Shown: positions 8,269 through 17,034 of the stretch, in pieces
How positions within the stretch are numbered: the stretch's first letter is position 1
Layout of the letters: the number at the start of each line of letters is the position of its first letter
Assembly: GCF_002237655.1 (NCBI RefSeq)
Contig: NZ_NOKT01000001.1
Location: 124,001-188,000 of the forward strand
Length of the DNA: 64,000 bases
Direction: 5' to 3'
Source: Streptomyces sp. XY006
Lineage (GTDB): Bacteria > Actinomycetota > Actinomycetes > Streptomycetales > Streptomycetaceae
The notes under the pieces: generated by a model
What the model was told of the DNA's origin: nothing
The model's input: only the letters and a program-made list of their open reading frames with translations
The model's database searches: none
Made by a program: the position numbers and the translations under genes

Positions 8269-9198
8269 GTGCACCTCCACCCCCACACCGCTCCCCGTAC
8301 CGGGTCCCGCGGCTCCCTCGGACGCCGGGCCGGGCGACTGGCCGCGGCCGCCGCGACCCTCGCCGTCGTCGTCGGCCTGGGCCCTCTGACCAGCCCCGGC
8401 GCCCACGCCGCCGACAACCCCTACGAGCGCGGCCCGGCCCCCACGACGTCCAGCATCGAGGCGAGCCGCGGCCCGTACGCCGTGTCGCAGACGTCCGTCT
8501 CCTCGCTGTCCGTCACCGGATTCGGCGGCGGCACCATCTACTACCCGACCAGCACCAGCGACGGCACCTTCGGCGCGGTGGCCATCTCGCCCGGCTACAC
8601 GGCCTACGAGTCGTCCATCGCCTGGCTCGGACCGCGCCTGGCCTCGCAGGGCTTCGTGGTGTTCACCATCGACACGCTCACCACGCTCGACCAGCCCGAC
8701 TCGCGCGGCCGCCAGCTCCTGGCCGCGCTGGACTACCTCACCGAGCGCAGTTCGGTGCGCGGTCGCGTCGACGCCTCGCGCCTCGGCGTCATGGGCCACT
8801 CGATGGGCGGCGGCGGCAGCCTGGAGGCGGCCAAGTCGCGTCCGGCGCTGCAGGCGGCGATCCCGCTGACGCCGTGGAACCTCGACAAGAGCTGGCCCGA
8901 GCTCACCACGCCGACCCTGATCTTCGGAGCCGACGGCGACACCATCGCCCCGGTCTCCTCCCACGCCGAGCCGTTCTACTCCAGCCTGTCCTCCTCGCTG
9001 GACCGGGCCTACCTGGAGCTGAACTCGGCGACGCACTTCACGCCCAACTCGTCGAACACGACGATCGCGAAGTACAGCATTTCCTGGCTCAAGCGGTTCA
9101 TCGACAACGACACCCGCTACGAGCAGTTCCTGTGCCCGCTGCCCCGGCCGAGCCTGACCATCGAGGAGTACCGGGGCAACTGCCCGCACGGCTCCTGA
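8269..9198 (+). CDS. Secreted cutinase / polyester hydrolase (PET-hydrolase-like)
   Basis: 309 residues with a long Sec or Tat-like signal peptide ([18 protein letters not shown], cleavage after AHA at about 47). The mature protein follows actinobacterial cutinases throughout: NPYERGP start, [47 protein letters not shown] and [10 protein letters not shown]. The triad is Ser178, Asp224 and His256. The oxyanion hole is Tyr110 and Met179, and Trp203 is the aromatic clamp of PET-active relatives. Cys289 and Cys305 should form the C-terminal disulfide. It cleaves esters in cutin or synthetic polyesters outside the cell; activity on PET is inferred from the family. The start is GTG 8269 behind AGAGAGGA. 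Confidence 0.93.
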   Translation: MHLHPHTAPRTGSRGSLGRRAGRLAAAAATLAVVVGLGPLTSPGAHAADNPYERGPAPTTSSIEASRGPYAVSQTSVSSLSVTGFGGGTIYYPTSTSDGTFGAVAISPGYTAYESSIAWLGPRLASQGFVVFTIDTLTTLDQPDSRGRQLLAALDYLTERSSVRGRVDASRLGVMGHSMGGGGSLEAAKSRPALQAAIPLTPWNLDKSWPELTTPTLIFGADGDTIAPVSSHAEPFYSSLSSSLDRAYLELNSATHFTPNSSNTTIAKYSISWLKRFIDNDTRYEQFLCPLPRPSLTIEEYRGNCPHGS

Positions 9199-9208
9199 CC
9201 GTCCCTCG

Positions 9209-9239
9209 CCCCGGGCCGTGAAGCCGCGGCGGCCCGGGG
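9209..9239 (+). terminator. Terminator after the cutinase-like gene
   Basis: CCCCGGGCCG (9209-9218) pairs perfectly with CGGCCCGGGG (9230-9239) across an 11-base loop, 11 bases after the stop codon. Confidence 0.7.
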
Positions 9240-9412
9240 ACCGGCGGCGGACGCGCCACGCGTCCGCCGCCGGTGTCGTGCCGGGGCACGGCCGGGGCGG
9301 CCGGGGGTTGGGCCGGAGCACAATCCGCCGCCGTGCCGTACCCGCACCTCACCCGGCCATTCTGAGCAAACTCGCAGGTGCCGCCGGGGTTCTTGGCGTT
9401 CCGCAGCGCGGA

Positions 9413-9437
9413 CGTAAGCCTTCCGGTCTTCCTTACG
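9413..9437 (+). promoter_or_regulatory. Inverted repeat upstream of the LuxR-type gene
   Basis: CGTAAG (9413-9418) and CTTACG (9432-9437) flank a 13-base centre, ending 20 bases before the start codon. It is a candidate operator in the promoter region. The arms are short, so this could be chance. Confidence 0.3.
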
Positions 9438-9456
9438 CGCAAGTAACCTCCGTGGA

Positions 9457-11439
9457 ATGACGGGAGACACAAGCTGGGTGCGCACGGCTCCCCGCGCGAG
9501 GAGCCCGCACGGACGCGACGCCGTCCGGTCGGCCGCGGAGACCCGCGGCCACGCCGAACTCGCGCGGGGCCGACGGCAGTTGTACGACGGTCCGGTGGGT
9601 GACGCGCGCGAGTCCCTGCTGCTGGCCGCGTCCCTCCTGGCCGCCGACGCGCCGGACGGGGCGGAGACCGCGCGCCTCTTCGCCGCTGACGCGGCGTGGG
9701 CGGCGGGCGACGTGCCGGCCTGCCTGGCCACCCTCGACGGCGCCGACACCGCGGCCCGGGCATCCGACTACGCCGCCCTGGACGACGCCCCGGTGAGAAC
9801 GGGCGCGGACCGTGACGACGCCTCGCCACTGACACGAGCCACCGCCGTCCCGGCGCCCCCGCCGCCCGACGCCACGGCCCGCGCCGCCGCTACGGCGACC
9901 GACCCGGGCCGCGACGTGGCTCCCGCGACCGGCCCGGGCCATGCGGAACCCGGCCCCCCGGCGGGCGCGGCCGGCCCGGGCAACCGGGAACCGCGTCTGT
10001 CCGGCGGCGGGGGCGGCCCGGAATCGCGTCTGTCCGGCGGCGGGGCCGGCCGGGAGCTGCGCCCGTCCAGCGACGAGGGCGGCGGTTCGGACGTTCGAGA
10101 GCCGGGTCCGTACGGTCGCGGGGGCGGCCCGGACCGTCGAGGACCGGATTGGTCCCGTGGCGAGGGCGGCCCGGACGTTCGAGAGCCGGGTCCGTACGGA
10201 GGTGGGCCCGGGCCCGGCTGGCCTCGGGATCCGTTCGTGCGGGATTACCGCGACGGGATGCGCGCCCTGCTCGCGCGGCGGCCCGGGGAGGCCGTCGGCC
10301 CGTTGCGGCGGGTGCTGGAGCAGGCGTGGGCCGACGGCCGCCCGGAGCGGCTGCTGCGTGCCGCCGCGGCCGCCCTGCTCCTCGGGGACCTGCACGCGGC
10401 CCGCTCCGCCGGAGCCCGCGCGCTGGCAGCCGCCCGCAACGCCGAGTGCACCGCCTCCGAAGCGCGGGCCCTGGAGTACCTGGCCTACGGCGAGCTGCGG
10501 GCCGGCCGTCACGCGCAGGCGCGCCACCACGCCGAGGAGGGCGTACGCGCGGCACTGGCGGCCGGCCGGCGCAACACCGCGGCGAGTCACCACGCGATGC
10601 TCGCCCTGGCCGCCTCGATCGAGGGGGACACCGCCGCCGTCGCCGGATACGCCGGGGCCGCCCTGCGCACCGCCCGCCGCCACGGCCTGGCCCAGGCGGC
10701 CACCCTGGCCGAGTGGGCCATCGCCCGCGCCGACCTGGCCCGCGGCCGGCCCCTGGACGCCGCCGACCGGCTCGGCCCGCTCGTCGGACCGGGCCCCCGG
10801 CGCGGACACTTCGCCGTCTGGATGCTCGCCGTACCGTGCTTCGTGGAGGCCGCGGTGCTGGCCGGGCAGCCGGACGACGCCCGGGGTGTCGTCGCGGACC
10901 TGGCCCAGTGGGCGGCCTTCGGCGCCGACCCGCACGCCCCCGCCCAGCTCGCCCGCTGCGGCGCCCTGCTGGCCGTGGACGACGCCGAGGCCGACGATCT
11001 CTACCTGCGCGCGCTCGCCCTGCACGACGCGTCGGGCGGCGACTTCGAGCGCGCCCGCACGGAGCTGCTGTACGGCCGGTGGCTGCGGCGGCGCCGCCGG
11101 CTGCGCGAAGCCCGCGCCCGCCTCGGAGCCGCCCTCGTCGGCTTCGAACGCTGCGGCGCCGGCGCCTGGGCGGCCCAGACGCGCGGCGAGCTGCGCGCCA
11201 ACGGGGCCGCGTCCGGGGCCGCCTCCGGGTCCGAGCCGGCCGGAGGGCTGTCCCGCCTGACCCCGCAGCAACTGCGCATCGCCCGCCACGTGGCCGAGGG
11301 CGCCACCAACCGGGAGGTCGCCCAGCGGCTGGCCGTCAGCACCCGCACGGTCGACTACCACCTGCGCAACGTCTTCGCCGTCCTCGGCGTGCGCTCCCGC
11401 GTCGAACTGGCCCGCATGGTGGACCAGGAGAGCCGCTGA
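9457..11439 (+). CDS. LuxR-family transcriptional regulator with TPR-like middle
   Basis: 660 residues. The C-terminal 65 or so are a LuxR/GerE helix-turn-helix (LTPQQLRIARHVAEGATNRE, then VSTRTVDYHLRNVF). Residues about 260-560 are Ala-rich helical repeats like the TPR-like part of LAL regulators, but the N-terminal AAA/NTPase module of full LAL proteins (about 900 residues) is absent. In its place is a short helical segment and about 150 residues of Gly/Pro/Arg-rich low complexity, with repeated REPGPYG and SRLSGGG-type units (about 9990-10215). The start is ATG 9457 with a weak ribosome-binding site (GTGGA). The target genes are unknown; the neighbouring cutinase is one candidate. Confidence 0.85.
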   Translation: MTGDTSWVRTAPRARSPHGRDAVRSAAETRGHAELARGRRQLYDGPVGDARESLLLAASLLAADAPDGAETARLFAADAAWAAGDVPACLATLDGADTAARASDYAALDDAPVRTGADRDDASPLTRATAVPAPPPPDATARAAATATDPGRDVAPATGPGHAEPGPPAGAAGPGNREPRLSGGGGGPESRLSGGGAGRELRPSSDEGGGSDVREPGPYGRGGGPDRRGPDWSRGEGGPDVREPGPYGGGPGPGWPRDPFVRDYRDGMRALLARRPGEAVGPLRRVLEQAWADGRPERLLRAAAAALLLGDLHAARSAGARALAAARNAECTASEARALEYLAYGELRAGRHAQARHHAEEGVRAALAAGRRNTAASHHAMLALAASIEGDTAAVAGYAGAALRTARRHGLAQAATLAEWAIARADLARGRPLDAADRLGPLVGPGPRRGHFAVWMLAVPCFVEAAVLAGQPDDARGVVADLAQWAAFGADPHAPAQLARCGALLAVDDAEADDLYLRALALHDASGGDFERARTELLYGRWLRRRRRLREARARLGAALVGFERCGAGAWAAQTRGELRANGAASGAASGSEPAGGLSRLTPQQLRIARHVAEGATNREVAQRLAVSTRTVDYHLRNVFAVLGVRSRVELARMVDQESR

Positions 11440-11642
11440 ACGGCCGCCGAACCCTCGCCGATCATCACGCACCCGTCGAGAAGAGTGCCGCACGACTCTG
11501 GGGACCGACCGGACGGTATGCCATTCTTCGGAGCAGGACTGTAGGGGTGACTAGGGCCGCCCGCGCAGCGCACCCGCCGGACGCCGCCTTGGCGGGCCGG
11601 CGACGGGCGCCGCCGGAAGGCCGATGTTGGGGGAGGACCGCG

Positions 11643-12938
11643 ATGCATCCTGCCGCACGCACACGCACGACGTTCCGCAGCGGGCCCATGCCCGTTCCGC
11701 AACCGCGGACACGGCGGATCCGGTCGCTGATCGACGCCGACGCGCTGCGCGTCCTGCACCGGGCGGCCCGCGTCCTGCTCGACGAGCTGCCGGAGCTGAC
11801 CGACCGGCTGCTGGTGGTCCTGCGCGAGCAGGAACCGGCGTACCGGACCACGCTGGAGAACGACCACGCCGCCACCTGGCAGGAGACCCACCGCTCCCTG
11901 CGGCACAGCGTGACCTCGCTGCTCGACCCGCGCGGCGCCCGCGAGGCCGCCCACCGCTGCACCTGGCGGATCGGTGCCACCCGGGCCGAGCAGGGGCTGC
12001 CGCTGGACGCCCTGCTGCACGCGTTCCGGCTGGGCGGCTCCCTGGTGTGGCAGCGGCTGGTCGAGGAGACCGCCCGCGCGGAACCGGACGACATCCGCCT
12101 CCTGGTGCACGTGGCCACCGACGTGTGGAACTTCGTCGACGAGCACTGCACCCTCGTGGCCGACGCCTACCGGCAGACGGAGCGGCAGCTCGCCTGGCGG
12201 CGCGAGAACCGGGTGCGCCTGCTGGCGGCTGCCCTGCTGGACGGCACCAGCCGGATCGCCGACCTGCCCGAGACCGCCGACGGGCTGGGGCTGCCCGAGC
12301 ACGGCCGGTACGTCGTCGTCGCGGTCGCCGGCGTACGGCCGCAGGGGCCCACGGGCCTGCGGGCCTGCGTCCGCGCCGCCGGCACGAGCGCGTACTGGCA
12401 TCCCGGCGCGGAGGTGGACTACGGCATCGTCCTGGTCGGGGAGGCGGGGGACGGACAGGACGACCGCGACCCGGCCTCGGCCCTCGGGCTGCCGGGCGAC
12501 GGGCAGGCCGCCGGATGCCGCGTCGGCGTCGGCAGCGCCGTGACGGGACTCGCCTCGGTCGGCGACGCCCGGCGCCTGGCCGATCTGGCCCTGGGTATCT
12601 GCCCGCCCGAGGGCGGTACGGTCCGCCTCGCCGAGCACCTGCCCGAGGCGCTGGTGTTCTCCTGCCCGGAGCTCGGCGCGACCCTGACCGAGCGGGTGCT
12701 CGGGCCCCTGCTGCGGCTGGAGCCGGCCGACCGGGACGTCCTGCTCGACACCCTGGTCGCCTGGTTCGCCTCCGAGGGGTCCGCCCAGCGCGCCGGTGAG
12801 CGGCTGTACTGCCACCGCAACACCGTCCTGAACCGGCTGCGCCGCTGCGAACAGCTCATCGGCCGCTCCCTGGCTCGCCCGCTCGACGTGGTGGAGATCA
12901 ACCTCGCCCTGACGGCCCACCGCCTCCTACCCGGCTGA
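11643..12938 (+). CDS. PucR-type helix-turn-helix regulator
   Basis: 431 residues. The N-terminal half (about 30-180) is an all-helical sensor-like region as found in streptomycete PucR/CdaR-type proteins. A GGDEF-like fold region follows, and then a C-terminal PucR helix-turn-helix (about 360-425) with the typical LVAWFASEGSAQRAGERLYC and HRNTVLNRLRRCEQL. These proteins are usually activators of catabolic or metabolic genes. The start is ATG 11643 behind GGGGGAGGA; an in-frame ATG at 11688 is possible. It may control the branched-chain type ABC operon downstream, which is inferred from position only. Confidence 0.85.
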   Translation: MHPAARTRTTFRSGPMPVPQPRTRRIRSLIDADALRVLHRAARVLLDELPELTDRLLVVLREQEPAYRTTLENDHAATWQETHRSLRHSVTSLLDPRGAREAAHRCTWRIGATRAEQGLPLDALLHAFRLGGSLVWQRLVEETARAEPDDIRLLVHVATDVWNFVDEHCTLVADAYRQTERQLAWRRENRVRLLAAALLDGTSRIADLPETADGLGLPEHGRYVVVAVAGVRPQGPTGLRACVRAAGTSAYWHPGAEVDYGIVLVGEAGDGQDDRDPASALGLPGDGQAAGCRVGVGSAVTGLASVGDARRLADLALGICPPEGGTVRLAEHLPEALVFSCPELGATLTERVLGPLLRLEPADRDVLLDTLVAWFASEGSAQRAGERLYCHRNTVLNRLRRCEQLIGRSLARPLDVVEINLALTAHRLLPG

Positions 12939-13354
12939 CCGGCCCCCGACGACCCGACCGCTCGCCCTGACCGGCTGCTCGTCGGGTCCGGCCGCTCGCC
13001 CTGCTCGGGCCCGCTCGCCCTGCTCGGGCCCGCTCGCCCTGCTCGGGCCCGCTCGCCCTGCTCGGGCCCGCTCGTCCTTCCCTGCGGTAGCGCGCCCCGG
13101 GCGGCTGCTCGTCCCGCCCCGCGGCAGTTCCTCCCGCGCGGCTGCTCGTGCTGCCCGGTCGCCGCACCGGGCCCACCCCTACCCTCGCCCCTCGCCGGAA
13201 GGCGCTGGGCAGCCGCACAGTCACCGCCGAGCCGCGTTGGGACCGCGCAGCCACCCGGCCCGAACACCTGTACCGCGTGTCCGCGCCCGTGCTGTCGTGG
13301 GCTGCCCTTCCCCCGAAGCACCCGTGCCGGACGGCACGGACCCGAGGAGCCGTG
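12939..13354. other. Repeat-bearing intergenic region before the liv operon
   Basis: 416 bases with no gene. A likely terminator for the PucR gene uses CCCGACGA (starting about 12946) and TCGTCGGG (ending about 12987). The 19-base tandem repeat (12994-13069) and diverged flanking copies of GCTCG follow. The rest is GC-rich with no clear promoter box, though the liv promoter must lie here. Confidence 0.4.
12994..13069. repeat. 19-bp tandem repeat, four perfect copies
   Basis: The unit GCTCGCCCTGCTCGGGCCC occurs four times head to tail without a mismatch (12994-13012, 13013-13031, 13032-13050, 13051-13069). Partial copies sit on both sides. Each unit contains two GCTCG pentamers. There are no spacers, so it is not CRISPR. 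It looks like a recent slippage minisatellite, perhaps variable between strains. Confidence 0.9.
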
Positions 13355-14203
13355 ATGCCCGAAGCACCACCGGACGAAGAGCCCGCCCTGCGCGTCGAGG
13401 GCCTCGACGTGACCTACGGCCGCGCCGTGTCCGCCCTTCGCTCCGTGACCCTGACCGTCCCGCACGGCCAGGTCGTCGCCCTCCTCGGCGCCAACGGGGC
13501 GGGCAAGACGACCCTGCTGCGGGCGGTGTCGGGCACCCTGCGCCTGCACCGCGGCGCGATCACGGCCGGCCGTGTCCGCTACGGCAGCACGGAACTCGAC
13601 GGACGCGACCCGGTCGCCGCGGTGCGCGCCGGAGTCGTCCAGGTCCCCGAGGGGCGCCGGGTCTTCGCCGGCCTCACCGTCGACGAGAACCTGCGCACCG
13701 GCGGCCTCGGCCTCGGCCGCCGCCGCCCGGACCAGGTCGCCGAGGCACGGGACCGGGTCTTCACGCTCTTCCCGCGCCTCGCCGAACGCACCCGGCAGGC
13801 CGCGGGCCTGCTCTCCGGCGGCGAGCAGCAGATGCTCGCCATCGGCCGGGCCCTCATGACCGCGCCGCGCCTGCTGCTGCTCGACGAGCCCTCCCTGGGC
13901 CTCGCCCCGCAGATGGTCTACCGGATCGCCGAGGTCGTCCGCGAGATCAACACCCAGGGCACAGCGGTCCTGCTCGTCGAGCAGAACGCCGGCATGGCGC
14001 TGTCCCTCGCCGACACCGCCCACGTCCTGGAGGTCGGCGAGGTCCGCCTCTCCGGTCCGGCCGACGAACTCGCCCGCACGGACGCCGTGAAACGGCTGTA
14101 CCTCGGCGAGACCACCGACGACACCGCCACGACCGGCACCGACACGACCGGGACCGACACCGCACAGACCGCCGCAAGAACCGAGGGGCAGGGAGCCGCG
14201 TGA
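13355..14203 (+). CDS. livF: Branched-chain amino acid type ABC transporter ATPase (LivF)
   Basis: 282 residues. It has Walker A GANGAGKTT, a LivF-type Q-loop region (VQVPEGRRVF), signature LSGGEQQM, Walker B LLLLDEPSLGLAP and the switch His replaced in context LLVEQNA, all typical of LivF. A Thr/Asp-rich tail (DTATTGTDTTGTDT) extends past the domain. The start is ATG 13355 behind GAGGAG; GTG 13352 is directly in front and in frame. It is the first gene of a livF-G-H-M-binding protein operon in which every junction overlaps. It drives import of branched-chain amino acids or related small solutes. Confidence 0.93.
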   Translation: MPEAPPDEEPALRVEGLDVTYGRAVSALRSVTLTVPHGQVVALLGANGAGKTTLLRAVSGTLRLHRGAITAGRVRYGSTELDGRDPVAAVRAGVVQVPEGRRVFAGLTVDENLRTGGLGLGRRRPDQVAEARDRVFTLFPRLAERTRQAAGLLSGGEQQMLAIGRALMTAPRLLLLDEPSLGLAPQMVYRIAEVVREINTQGTAVLLVEQNAGMALSLADTAHVLEVGEVRLSGPADELARTDAVKRLYLGETTDDTATTGTDTTGTDTAQTAARTEGQGAA

Positions 14204-15003
14204 CCGTCCGCACCACCGCACCACCCGAACTCGCCGTGACGGACGTGACCGTCCGGTTCGCCGGTCTCACCGCCCTGGACGCGGTGTCCTTCACCGTCGC
14301 CCCGGGCTCCGTCCACGCGCTCATCGGACCCAACGGAGCGGGCAAGTCCACCTGCTTCAACGTCCTGTCCGGACTGTGCCGCCCGGCCACCGGCACCGTA
14401 CGCCTCGGCGACGCCGACCTCACCCGGCTCGCCCCGCACCGCATCGCCGCCCTCGGCGTCGCCCGCACCTTCCAGAACATCGTCACCACGCAGGGCACGG
14501 TCGCCGACAACCTGATGCTCGGCCGCCACGCCCTGTCCCGGGCCGGCTTCGCCGCCAGCGCCCTGCGCCTGCCGCAGGCGCGGCGCGAACAGCGCACCCA
14601 CCTCGACCGGGCGCGCGAGATCGCCGAACTCACCGGCCTGGCAGCGCACTTCGACCGGCCCGTGGCCCTGCTCTCCTACGGCGACCGCAAGCGCGTGGAG
14701 TTCGCCCGCGCCCTCTGTCTGGAGCCCAGCGTGCTGCTGCTCGACGAGCCCGTCGCCGGGATGAACGCGGCCGAACGCGCCCGCACCGTCGAGGTCGTGC
14801 ACGCCGTGCGCGCCGAACTCGGCCTGTCCGTCGTCCTCGTGGAGCACGACATGGGGCTGGTGATGCGGCTCGCCGACGAGGTCACCGTCCTCGACTTCGG
14901 CCGGGCCATCGCCCACGGCACCCCGGACGAGGTCCGCCGCGACCCGGAGGTGCTGCGCGCCTACCTCGGCACCGGCTCCGAGACCGAGGAGGACGCGGCA
15001 TGA
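14200..15003 (+). CDS. livG: Branched-chain amino acid type ABC transporter ATPase (LivG)
   Basis: 267 residues. It has Walker A GPNGAGKST, the LivG-type FQNIVTTQGTVADNLMLG stretch, a degenerate signature LSYGDRKRVE, Walker B LLLDEPVAGMN and H-loop VLVEHDM. It starts at GTG 14200 in a GTGA overlap with livF and ends in an ATGA overlap with livH. It would form a heterodimer with LivF on the cytoplasmic side of the LivHM permease. Confidence 0.94.
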   Translation: MTVRTTAPPELAVTDVTVRFAGLTALDAVSFTVAPGSVHALIGPNGAGKSTCFNVLSGLCRPATGTVRLGDADLTRLAPHRIAALGVARTFQNIVTTQGTVADNLMLGRHALSRAGFAASALRLPQARREQRTHLDRAREIAELTGLAAHFDRPVALLSYGDRKRVEFARALCLEPSVLLLDEPVAGMNAAERARTVEVVHAVRAELGLSVVLVEHDMGLVMRLADEVTVLDFGRAIAHGTPDEVRRDPEVLRAYLGTGSETEEDAA

Positions 15004-15899
15004 CGACCTTCCTCGACAACGTCTTCAACGGCCTCGCCCTGGGCGCGGTCTACGCCCTCGTCGCCCTCGGCTTCGTCATCATCTTCAAGGCCTCCGGCGT
15101 CATGAACTTCGCCCACGGCTCCCTGCTCCTGCTCGGCGGCTACCTCACCGCCGTGCTCCACGACGACCTCGGCTTCGCCGGCGCCCTGGCCGTGTCCGTC
15201 CTGGTGACCGCGGCCGTGGCCGGCGCCATGGACCGCTTCCTGCTCCAGGCCGGCGGCGGCGCCGACCCGCACGCCGCGCACGTGCAGACCATCGTCACCA
15301 TCGGCGTCGACATCCTCATCCTCACCGACCTGTCCCGGCGCATCGGCGGCGACCTGCTCTCGCTCGGCGACCCGTGGGGCGACTCGGTCAGCGGGCTGGG
15401 GCCGGTGACCGTCGCGGACAGCCGTATCGCCGCGATCGTCGTCTCCACCGTGGTCATCGCCGGGGTCTTCGCCCTGTTCCGGTACACCTCCTGGGGCCTG
15501 TCGCTGCGCGCCTCGGCCGAGGACGTCGAGGCCGCCGCCCTGATGGGCGTGCGCCTGGTGCGCATCCGCATGCTCGCCTGGTGCCTGGCCGGGGCCCTGG
15601 CCGCCCTGGCGGCGGTCTTCCTCGCCGCGTTCCCCGCTCCCGGCCTGGAGCGCACCACGGGGCAGATCGCCCTCAAGGCGTTCCCGGCGGCGATCCTCGG
15701 CGGGATGGCCTCGCCGCCCGGCGCCCTCGCGGGCAGCCTGCTGATCGGCATGACCGAGGCGCTCGTCGCGGGCTACCAGTCCGACCTGCACGTCCTCGGC
15801 GAGGGCTTCGGCGACGTCGCCCCCTACGCGGTGATGGTGCTGGTCCTGCTGGTGCGGCCCACCGGCCTGTTCGGCGGAAAGGCGGCGGTCCGTGTCTGA
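15000..15899 (+). CDS. livH: Branched-chain amino acid type ABC permease (LivH)
   Basis: A 299-residue membrane protein of about eight helices. The opening FNGLALGAVYALVALGFVII and FKASGVMNFAHG are the hallmark of LivH. The coupling-helix region (LRASAEDVEAAALMGV) is clear. The start is ATG 15000, overlapping the livG stop; the end overlaps livM by 8 bases. Confidence 0.94.
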   Translation: MTTFLDNVFNGLALGAVYALVALGFVIIFKASGVMNFAHGSLLLLGGYLTAVLHDDLGFAGALAVSVLVTAAVAGAMDRFLLQAGGGADPHAAHVQTIVTIGVDILILTDLSRRIGGDLLSLGDPWGDSVSGLGPVTVADSRIAAIVVSTVVIAGVFALFRYTSWGLSLRASAEDVEAAALMGVRLVRIRMLAWCLAGALAALAAVFLAAFPAPGLERTTGQIALKAFPAAILGGMASPPGALAGSLLIGMTEALVAGYQSDLHVLGEGFGDVAPYAVMVLVLLVRPTGLFGGKAAVRV

Positions 15900-17034
15900 C
15901 CGGCTCTCCGGAATCCGCACCGGCACCCCGCGCCTGTGGTGGACGCTCGCGGTCGTCACCGTCCTGTGCGCGCTGCCCTTCTACCTCGACGCGTTCTGGC
16001 TGCGCATCGGCCTGTTCTCGATGGCGGCGGCCGTCGGCGCGGTCGGCCTCGGCCTGCTGTCCGGCACGGCGGGCCAACTCTCCCTCGGCCACGCCTTCTT
16101 CCTCGCCGTGGGCGCCTACGGCTACGTCTGGCTGGCCGGCGAACCGGGCCCCGGACTGCCGACCGCCGTCGCCGCCGTGCTCGCGGTCCTGCTCGCCGGG
16201 GCAGCGGGCGGACTCTTCAGCCCGGTCGCCGGCCGGGTGCGCGGCGTCTACCTCGGTGTCGCCACCCTGGCCCTGGTCTTCCTCGGCCACCACGTCCTGC
16301 TCACCGCCGACTCCGTCACCGGCGGCTTCAACGGCCGGTCCGTGCCCCCGCTGGAACTGGGCGGCTTCTCCTTCTCCGCCGACTCCGAACTGACCGTGCT
16401 GGGCGTGCCGTTCGGCGCCGAGGAACGGCTGTGGTACCTGGGGCTCGCCCTGTTCGCGCTCACCTGGTTCACCGCCCGCGGACTGCTGCGCGGCCGTCCC
16501 GGACGCGCCCTGGTGGCGCTGCGCGACAGCGAGACCGCCGCCGCCGTCATGGGCGTGGACGTCTCCCGCTACCGCTCGGCGGCCTTCGTCGTCTCGTCGA
16601 TGTACGCCGGCCTCGCCGGGGTGATGATCGCCCTGTCGTTCCGCCGCGTCGTGCCCGACTACTTCGGCCTCGTGCTGTCGGTGGACTACCTCGCCATGAT
16701 CGTCATCGGCGGGCTGGGCTCGGTCGCCGGAGCCACCGCCGGCGCCGTCTTCGTCACCGCGCTGCCCCTGCTGATGACCCGCTACGCCGACCAACTGCCC
16801 CTGGTGGCCGCCCCCGGCACCACCGGCGGCACGGTCGGCCCCACCGAGGCCGCCCGCTACCTCTACGGAGCGGCCATCGTCCTGATCCTGCTGTTCGCCC
16901 CCGACGGGCTGCACGGCCTCGTCCGCCGCCTGCGCGCCCGCCTGCGCCGCCGGTCCGCCCCGCCACCCACAGCCGCCACCTCCCCGACACCCTCACCCGC
17001 GCCCGCCGCACGAACCAAGGAGCCCACCCCGTGA
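15892..17034 (+). CDS. livM: Branched-chain amino acid type ABC permease (LivM)
   Basis: A 380-residue multi-pass permease. It has the LivM-type segments GLLSGTAGQLSLGHAFFLAV, the coupling motif ALRDSETAAAVMGVDV and SMYAGLAGVMIA, and ends in a Pro/Arg/Thr-rich cytoplasmic tail. The start is GTG 15892, eight bases inside livH. Its stop overlaps the binding-protein start (GTGA). Confidence 0.93.
   Translation: MSDRLSGIRTGTPRLWWTLAVVTVLCALPFYLDAFWLRIGLFSMAAAVGAVGLGLLSGTAGQLSLGHAFFLAVGAYGYVWLAGEPGPGLPTAVAAVLAVLLAGAAGGLFSPVAGRVRGVYLGVATLALVFLGHHVLLTADSVTGGFNGRSVPPLELGGFSFSADSELTVLGVPFGAEERLWYLGLALFALTWFTARGLLRGRPGRALVALRDSETAAAVMGVDVSRYRSAAFVVSSMYAGLAGVMIALSFRRVVPDYFGLVLSVDYLAMIVIGGLGSVAGATAGAVFVTALPLLMTRYADQLPLVAAPGTTGGTVGPTEAARYLYGAAIVLILLFAPDGLHGLVRRLRARLRRRSAPPPTAATSPTPSPAPAARTKEPTP

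Noticed and set aside
12994-13069. Possible CRISPR array
   Set aside because: The 19-bp units are directly adjacent with no spacers and there are no cas genes.
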